Under the pieces are notes generated by a model. That model was given only the letters and a program-made list of their open reading frames with translations, ran no database searches and was not told the origin of the DNA. This document shows positions 14,894 to 18,729 of a DNA stretch of 18,729 nt, one piece after another; the first letter of the stretch is position 1; each line of letters opens with the position of its first letter. Where the stretch lies: positions 3,590-22,318 of the forward strand of contig DPJP01000040.1 in NCBI GenBank assembly GCA_003542955.1, read 5' to 3'. The translations under genes and the position numbers were made by a program. The DNA is from Armatimonadota bacterium. GTDB lineage: Bacteria; Armatimonadota; Zipacnadia; Zipacnadales; UBA11051.

Positions 14894-16624
14894 TCAGAGA
14901 ATCGCGGCGGCCCTGCCGAGTGCCTCGATGGTCCAGATCAGCGGATAGAGGTCCTCGGCGTACCAGAGACTGGCGAAGTACAGCCCGATCGGCCTGGCAT
15001 CGACCCAACTACCGTTCTCGACGCGCCGGATCAGATACTCGACGCCACGGGCCAACGCCTCTCGATCCCGTGACGGAAAGCATGTCAGCGCGGTAACGGC
15101 CAGGGCCGTCTCCTCGACTGAGGAGGCCACGCCACGGGCTCCCCCCCAGCCGCCGTCATCATTGCGGGCGCCAATCAGGTACTGCAGGCCAAGCTCGGCC
15201 TCTCGTGCGCCGGGTGCGGCCTCCGCCCATGCCACCAGGGCACGAGCCGTCCCCAGAACCGGGTTACTCTTGCCGGCAACGGCCTGGTTGCCGAACCACA
15301 GCGGCAGCCACGACCCGTCTGCCTGCTGGACCCGCGCAAGGTACTTCACCCCGCGGCGGGCAGCCCTGCGACAGGCCCGGCCTATGCGCGGGTCCGGCGC
15401 GCTCCGCGAGAAGCCCAGCAGCGCCCGGATCGCGTGAGCGGTGATATCAGGCGAGCTTCGATCAAAGGGAAGCCTCCCCCATCCCCGACAGAAGGTCGGC
15501 CACCCGCCATCCTTGTTCTGAAGACCGAGCAGCCACCTGATCCCCCGCTCTGCTCCATGCCCCTGCGGGGTGCCGAGCAGCGCCAGGATGGCGCCGGCGG
15601 TGTCATCCGCGTCCGGCACTCCGCCCGGAAGGTGCGTCCATGCCCATCCGCCGGGGCGCGCCCCGGTGAACTGGTGCATACTGCCGGATTGCTGTCCCGC
15701 CAGCCACTCGCGGAGGCGGGCCGCTTCAGTCGGATCGCATCCCCCCGCGATGCTCAGTGCACTACATGCGGCGCTGCTGACCCACGTCGCCAGGTTCGTA
15801 TCAATGGGCCAACTGCCGTCAGGGCGCATCGACGAGCGCAGGAAGCCCAGGCAGCGCATGACAACCGCATCGTCGGGCCCGGCGACGCCGATCATGGCCA
15901 TGCCGACAAACGCCGTCAGCGGCGTCGCCTCGAGAAAGCCGCCGTGTGACGGCTGGAGCGCGGCCAGGCGCCGACGCACCGCAGGCTCGCACAACCACCT
16001 CAGGACAGCGCGGGCCGACTGCGAACGGGCGGTATGGCGCTCGATTGACAGCCCTACGGCGATCAGCGCGGGCAACGCGTAGCTGACCACCTGCAGCCCG
16101 AGCACTCCGTAGACCGCCCGCGGCAGCACGGCCAACTCGAACGGCAGGTCCGCCAGGCTGTCCCACTTGACGATGCCGGCCAGTGCGCAGTTCATAAGAA
16201 TAGGGGCGGCGAAGGTGCGGTCCCGCCCGTAGATGCGCTCGACGGCCATGGCGACCTGGGCCGGGCTGCTGCCGGCGTTGCGCGAAACATACGCCCGGGC
16301 GGCGGTCAGGGCGCGCTCCGCGGGGCGCCCGGCCAGCACCAGCGCCGACAGCCCCAGCAGCGTCGTCGACAGGTTGCTGGGGCTATCCGGGGTGTCGCCC
16401 CAGCCGCCGTCGCCGTTCTGGCTGTTGCACAACCATGCGACGCCACGCCCGATCAACTCCGCGTCACGGTGAGCATCGCCAAGCGAGAGAGCGCTGACGG
16501 CCACCGCGGTCGCCAGGGCCGATGATGTCAGCCGCCCCTCCCAGTATCCCTCGGGACACCTGCGGGCCAGCAGGTGCGCGCGCGCACTGCCCAGCGCCCC
16601 CTGCAGCCGTCTGATATCCGTCAT
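14894..16624 (-). CDS. Squalene-hopene-cyclase-like class II terpene cyclase
   Basis: The 576-residue protein is a double alpha-toroid with QW-type repeats (QNGDGGW 69-75, QNKDGGW 369-375, QQADGSW 433-439, RNDDGGW 487-493). The DXDD catalytic motif is present as D338-A-D340-D341 in VPDADDTAG, after GGWAWTH. The end, with LYFASLWYAEDLYPLIW, is typical of the group. Such enzymes protonate a polyprenyl chain and fold it into rings (for squalene, hopene). It is about 50 residues shorter than common squalene-hopene cyclases, and the substrate could be squalene, a polyprenyl diphosphate or another isoprenoid. ATG 16624 overlaps the radical SAM stop (ATGA) and has GGAGGT 7 nt before it. A longer reading frame to 17119 only translates the radical SAM gene in another frame. 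No membrane or signal sequence is seen. Confidence 0.9.
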   Translation of the reverse strand: MTDIRRLQGALGSARAHLLARRCPEGYWEGRLTSSALATAVAVSALSLGDAHRDAELIGRGVAWLCNSQNGDGGWGDTPDSPSNLSTTLLGLSALVLAGRPAERALTAARAYVSRNAGSSPAQVAMAVERIYGRDRTFAAPILMNCALAGIVKWDSLADLPFELAVLPRAVYGVLGLQVVSYALPALIAVGLSIERHTARSQSARAVLRWLCEPAVRRRLAALQPSHGGFLEATPLTAFVGMAMIGVAGPDDAVVMRCLGFLRSSMRPDGSWPIDTNLATWVSSAACSALSIAGGCDPTEAARLREWLAGQQSGSMHQFTGARPGGWAWTHLPGGVPDADDTAGAILALLGTPQGHGAERGIRWLLGLQNKDGGWPTFCRGWGRLPFDRSSPDITAHAIRALLGFSRSAPDPRIGRACRRAARRGVKYLARVQQADGSWLPLWFGNQAVAGKSNPVLGTARALVAWAEAAPGAREAELGLQYLIGARNDDGGWGGARGVASSVEETALAVTALTCFPSRDREALARGVEYLIRRVENGSWVDARPIGLYFASLWYAEDLYPLIWTIEALGRAAAIL

Positions 16625-18135
16625 TGAGCAGACCTCCATTGTCGATACGCCAGGAGCGAGCGCCACAGCGCCGCCTGACCGAGGCCCATTGCCTGGAGCA
16701 GGCCGCGCTTGAGCGCGCCGACGCCTCCGAGAGCCTGATTGCTCGAGAACAGCGTCGGCACCCAGCGGAAGTTGAATTCGTAGCACTCGCGGATGAGCTG
16801 CCAGTGCATCCGGCGCAGGTCCGCGCCGCGAACCGGCCCGGAGCCATCGGTCGGCGCATAGAGCACGGGGAAGACGGTCACCCGCATTCCGCGCAGGCCG
16901 CGCACCCACTCGAGCGTCTGCCGGAGGTCCTCGGCGGTCTCTCCGGGGAGTCCCACAACGAGGCTGGCCATCGGTGTGAAGCCCGCATGGCCAAGCCTCT
17001 CCAACTGCGTTGCGCAGCACTCCCCCCACTGCTCGGGCGGGACGCCCCCCATCTTCGTAGAGCAGCCGACGGCGTGCAGCAGTCGCCCGGACGCAGTCTC
17101 GACCCCGACGTTCACCCATGCCGTCCCCGGTGGGGCGTCGGGCGCGAGAAGCGCGGCGACCTCCGCCAACTCGGCATCGCTGTAGCTGCCGACTGAGTGG
17201 ATGCCCGCGTGATCGGCCTGGATGAACCGCAGCCCGTCACACTCACGCAGGCGACGGAGCAGGTCGATGACGCGCGCGGGCTGCACCTGCAGGCCCCGAG
17301 CGCCATAGCGGAGGATATCCTCACTGAGCAGCGCGACAGCCCGCAGCCCGGCCGAGAGGTTGGTCCGCGCGTCGGCGAGGACCGTCTCGATGGGCAGATG
17401 CACCATCGGGACGGTGGAGAGTGTACAGAAACCGCACCCCATTCCGCAACCCCTGCTCACTTCGACCGAGCCCATCGCCGCAGCTCCGGCCATCGGCGGG
17501 ATCGCGTCCGAGGGCGCCCCGAGTCCCGCGATCACCGGCGGCAGGGCGGCCCGCTCCGCGAGCTTCGAGAACACCTCGGCGACGTTCGCCTCCGCATAGC
17601 CCGTGACGACGTGGTCGACGCCGAGTCTGCGTCTGGTCTGCTCATCCGAGGCCACCTGCCATGCTCCCGGGCCACCGAGGATGATGCGCGCTTCGGGGGC
17701 ACGCTGCTCGCGCAGGGGCCGGATGTGCCCGAGCAGGCGCTCGAACAGCACCTGCCCGTAGATGCCTCCACCGGCAACGGCGGTCATCGTGGTGCTGCTC
17801 ATCCCGAGGCCGGTGGGCTCGCCGCTACTGACGCCGATGACGCGGGTTTCGGGACCGATGACGGTGCGCAGGTGGGCGTCATCGACGACCGCGACATCAG
17901 AGTCGGTGAAGCCGCCGGCGAGCAGCGCGGCCTGGATGCGGCGCAGGCCCGCGGGGGCAAACAGGGCCCGGCCGCCCGGGTGCGCTGCCCGGGGCATGAG
18001 CAGCCGGTCCATGACCAGCCACGGTGTGGTCGTCGTCTGGCTGGAGGCGATCATGCCGTCCAGGAGGACGTCGTAGGCCGCCATGAGACTGCGATCTGCC
18101 GTCAGTACCACACGGGCGCCGGGGGTGCCGGGCAT
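16621..18135 (-). CDS. Radical SAM protein with B12-binding-like N-terminal domain
   Basis: The 504-residue protein carries the radical SAM cluster motif C-x3-C-x2-C as C230, C234, C237 in SRGCGMGCGFC, with the later VGLPGETAEDL near 394 and GVETASGRLL near 344. Residues ~60-200 resemble the Rossmann-like N-terminal domain of cobalamin-binding radical SAM enzymes (AALLAGGFTDSDVAVVDDAHL, VIGVSS, IILGGPGAWQV), but the canonical D-x-H-x-x-G cobalamin motif is not clear; DAHLRT lacks the Gly. Radical SAM enzymes cleave S-adenosylmethionine to a radical used for methylation, rearrangement or C-H activation. ATG 18135 lies 3 nt after the upstream stop and GGGAGC precedes it by 9 nt. Its end overlaps the cyclase-like gene by 4 nt (ATGA). 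In the block it is a candidate tailoring enzyme on an isoprenoid; that is inference. Confidence 0.9.
   Translation of the reverse strand: MPGTPGARVVLTADRSLMAAYDVLLDGMIASSQTTTTPWLVMDRLLMPRAAHPGGRALFAPAGLRRIQAALLAGGFTDSDVAVVDDAHLRTVIGPETRVIGVSSGEPTGLGMSSTTMTAVAGGGIYGQVLFERLLGHIRPLREQRAPEARIILGGPGAWQVASDEQTRRRLGVDHVVTGYAEANVAEVFSKLAERAALPPVIAGLGAPSDAIPPMAGAAAMGSVEVSRGCGMGCGFCTLSTVPMVHLPIETVLADARTNLSAGLRAVALLSEDILRYGARGLQVQPARVIDLLRRLRECDGLRFIQADHAGIHSVGSYSDAELAEVAALLAPDAPPGTAWVNVGVETASGRLLHAVGCSTKMGGVPPEQWGECCATQLERLGHAGFTPMASLVVGLPGETAEDLRQTLEWVRGLRGMRVTVFPVLYAPTDGSGPVRGADLRRMHWQLIRECYEFNFRWVPTLFSSNQALGGVGALKRGLLQAMGLGQAALWRSLLAYRQWRSAQ
16632..16637 (-). promoter_or_regulatory. Ribosome-binding site of the cyclase-like gene inside radical SAM coding end
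   Basis: GGAGGT on the minus strand lies 7 nt before ATG 16624, in the last codons of the radical SAM gene. With the ATGA stop/start overlap it supports translational coupling and decides the start. Confidence 0.7.
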
Positions 18136-18138
18136 CGG

Positions 18139-18729
18139 TCAGCTCCCATCGACGAGGCGATCGAGCTGATCGATGAGATCGTCAATCTGCTCGATGATCG
18201 GCGAATCCTGCGTCTGCGTGCCTGTCGGTGGCCGGCCGCACTCCTCGCACGCGCCGGCGCCGCCCCCGGCCGGCACCGGCCCACTGCCCCCACAAACCGG
18301 ACACGCGGCCCCCGTGCGGCGGTAGTACATCCGGCGCGCCGTGGGGTCAGGGGTGATAGACGCGCCCGGAGCCCCCTGGATTCCCGCGTCGTCAGGGTGA
18401 AGCGCGAACATGATTGCCGACTGCGGGCAGATGCGGGCACAGGCAGGGCAGCCCGGCTTGCACTTGTCGGGCTCGCTGACGATCACCTGCCGGTCGCCGT
18501 CGAGCGTATAGACACCGAAGATGCAGAACTCGCGGCAATGGCCGCAGTTGACGCAGCGCTCGCGATCGATGATGGGGTACCACCGCTCCGCAGCCGCCGC
18601 CGAGATGCGAGACACCGTTCCGGGCGTCGCGGACGCTTCGGGGAGCGCCATGCGCCCGAGCGCAGCGGCCGCGTCGGCCACGGTCCGCACGTCGATGATG
18701 GCCTCCTCGGGCAGCTCTATGCCGTGTCG
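18139..18729 (-). CDS. Acyl-carrier-protein-like domain fused to two-cluster ferredoxin and zinc ribbon (5' end outside window)
   Basis: The frame stays open to the window edge, so the GTG at 18690 is not the true start; 196 residues are visible. The first ~25 (HGIELPEEAIID then VRTVADAAAAL) match the last helices of acyl carrier proteins, where a similar E-[IL]-P-[DE]-E...TV-x-[DA]-A pattern occurs; the serine carrying phosphopantetheine would lie upstream. A two-cluster ferredoxin follows: CVNCGHCREFC and CKPGCPACARICP, which would hold two 4Fe-4S clusters. A CPVCGG...CEECG zinc-ribbon-like pair follows, and the end is an acidic Asp/Leu helix (QIDDLIDQLDRLVDG). It may deliver electrons to the radical SAM protein whose gene starts 3 nt later. 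The carrier-protein call rests on one short match and is less sure than the ferredoxin. Confidence 0.75.
   Translation of the reverse strand, partial: RHGIELPEEAIIDVRTVADAAAALGRMALPEASATPGTVSRISAAAAERWYPIIDRERCVNCGHCREFCIFGVYTLDGDRQVIVSEPDKCKPGCPACARICPQSAIMFALHPDDAGIQGAPGASITPDPTARRMYYRRTGAACPVCGGSGPVPAGGGAGACEECGRPPTGTQTQDSPIIEQIDDLIDQLDRLVDGS

Noticed and set aside
16625..17119. Extended N-terminus of the cyclase-like gene to 17119
   Set aside because: The extension reads the radical SAM coding region in another frame; ATG 16624 has GGAGGT and the ATGA overlap.

Overview
This 18.7 kb window is high-GC bacterial DNA with tightly packed genes, GGAGG-type ribosome-binding sites and several GTG or TTG starts. 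The mix of a heparinase II/III-type lyase, two uroporphyrinogen-decarboxylase-fold (URO-D) proteins, an exported sulfatase-modifying-factor-fold protein, an exported PQQ-type propeller and a NodB-type deacetylase resembles large-genome glycan-degrading lineages such as Planctomycetota, Armatimonadota or related candidate phyla. There is no rRNA or other marker, so the phylum is a guess. I saw no tRNA, CRISPR array or insertion sequence.

Layout. Bases 1-3014 (+) hold the 3' part of a heparinase II/III-like gene and a URO-D-fold methyltransferase-like gene 3 nt behind it. Bases 3037-4983 (-) encode a hybrid sensor histidine kinase. Bases 4984-5512 carry no gene but contain palindromes. Bases 5513-6397 (-) encode an exported zinc-ribbon/SUMF-fold protein, divergent from a second URO-D-fold gene (6651-7922, +), which is followed by a NodB-type deacetylase (7943-8677, +). 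From 8691 to the right edge everything is on the minus strand: a GT4 glycosyltransferase, a HEPN-domain gene overlapping a small partner with its own sigma70-like promoter, and then a compact six-gene block.

The six-gene block (10709-18729, transcribed right to left) is the most interesting part. In transcription order it encodes an acyl-carrier-protein-like/two-cluster ferredoxin fusion (cut by the window edge), a radical SAM protein, a class II terpene-cyclase-like protein (squalene-hopene cyclase fold with an intact DXDD motif), a secreted beta-propeller with a coiled-coil insert, a fusion of a Cys-rich DUF116 domain to a polyprenyl diphosphate synthase, and a second, smaller prenyltransferase-repeat protein. 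Most junctions are 4-nt overlaps or gaps of 1-3 nt, so the genes are probably co-translated. The set suggests an isoprenoid pathway: chain elongation by the synthase, cyclisation by the DXDD protein, and radical or redox tailoring supplied by the radical SAM, ferredoxin and DUF116 parts. No squalene or phytoene synthase is visible, so the cyclase substrate is unknown. The pathway and product are inference; the domains and the coupling are read from the sequence.
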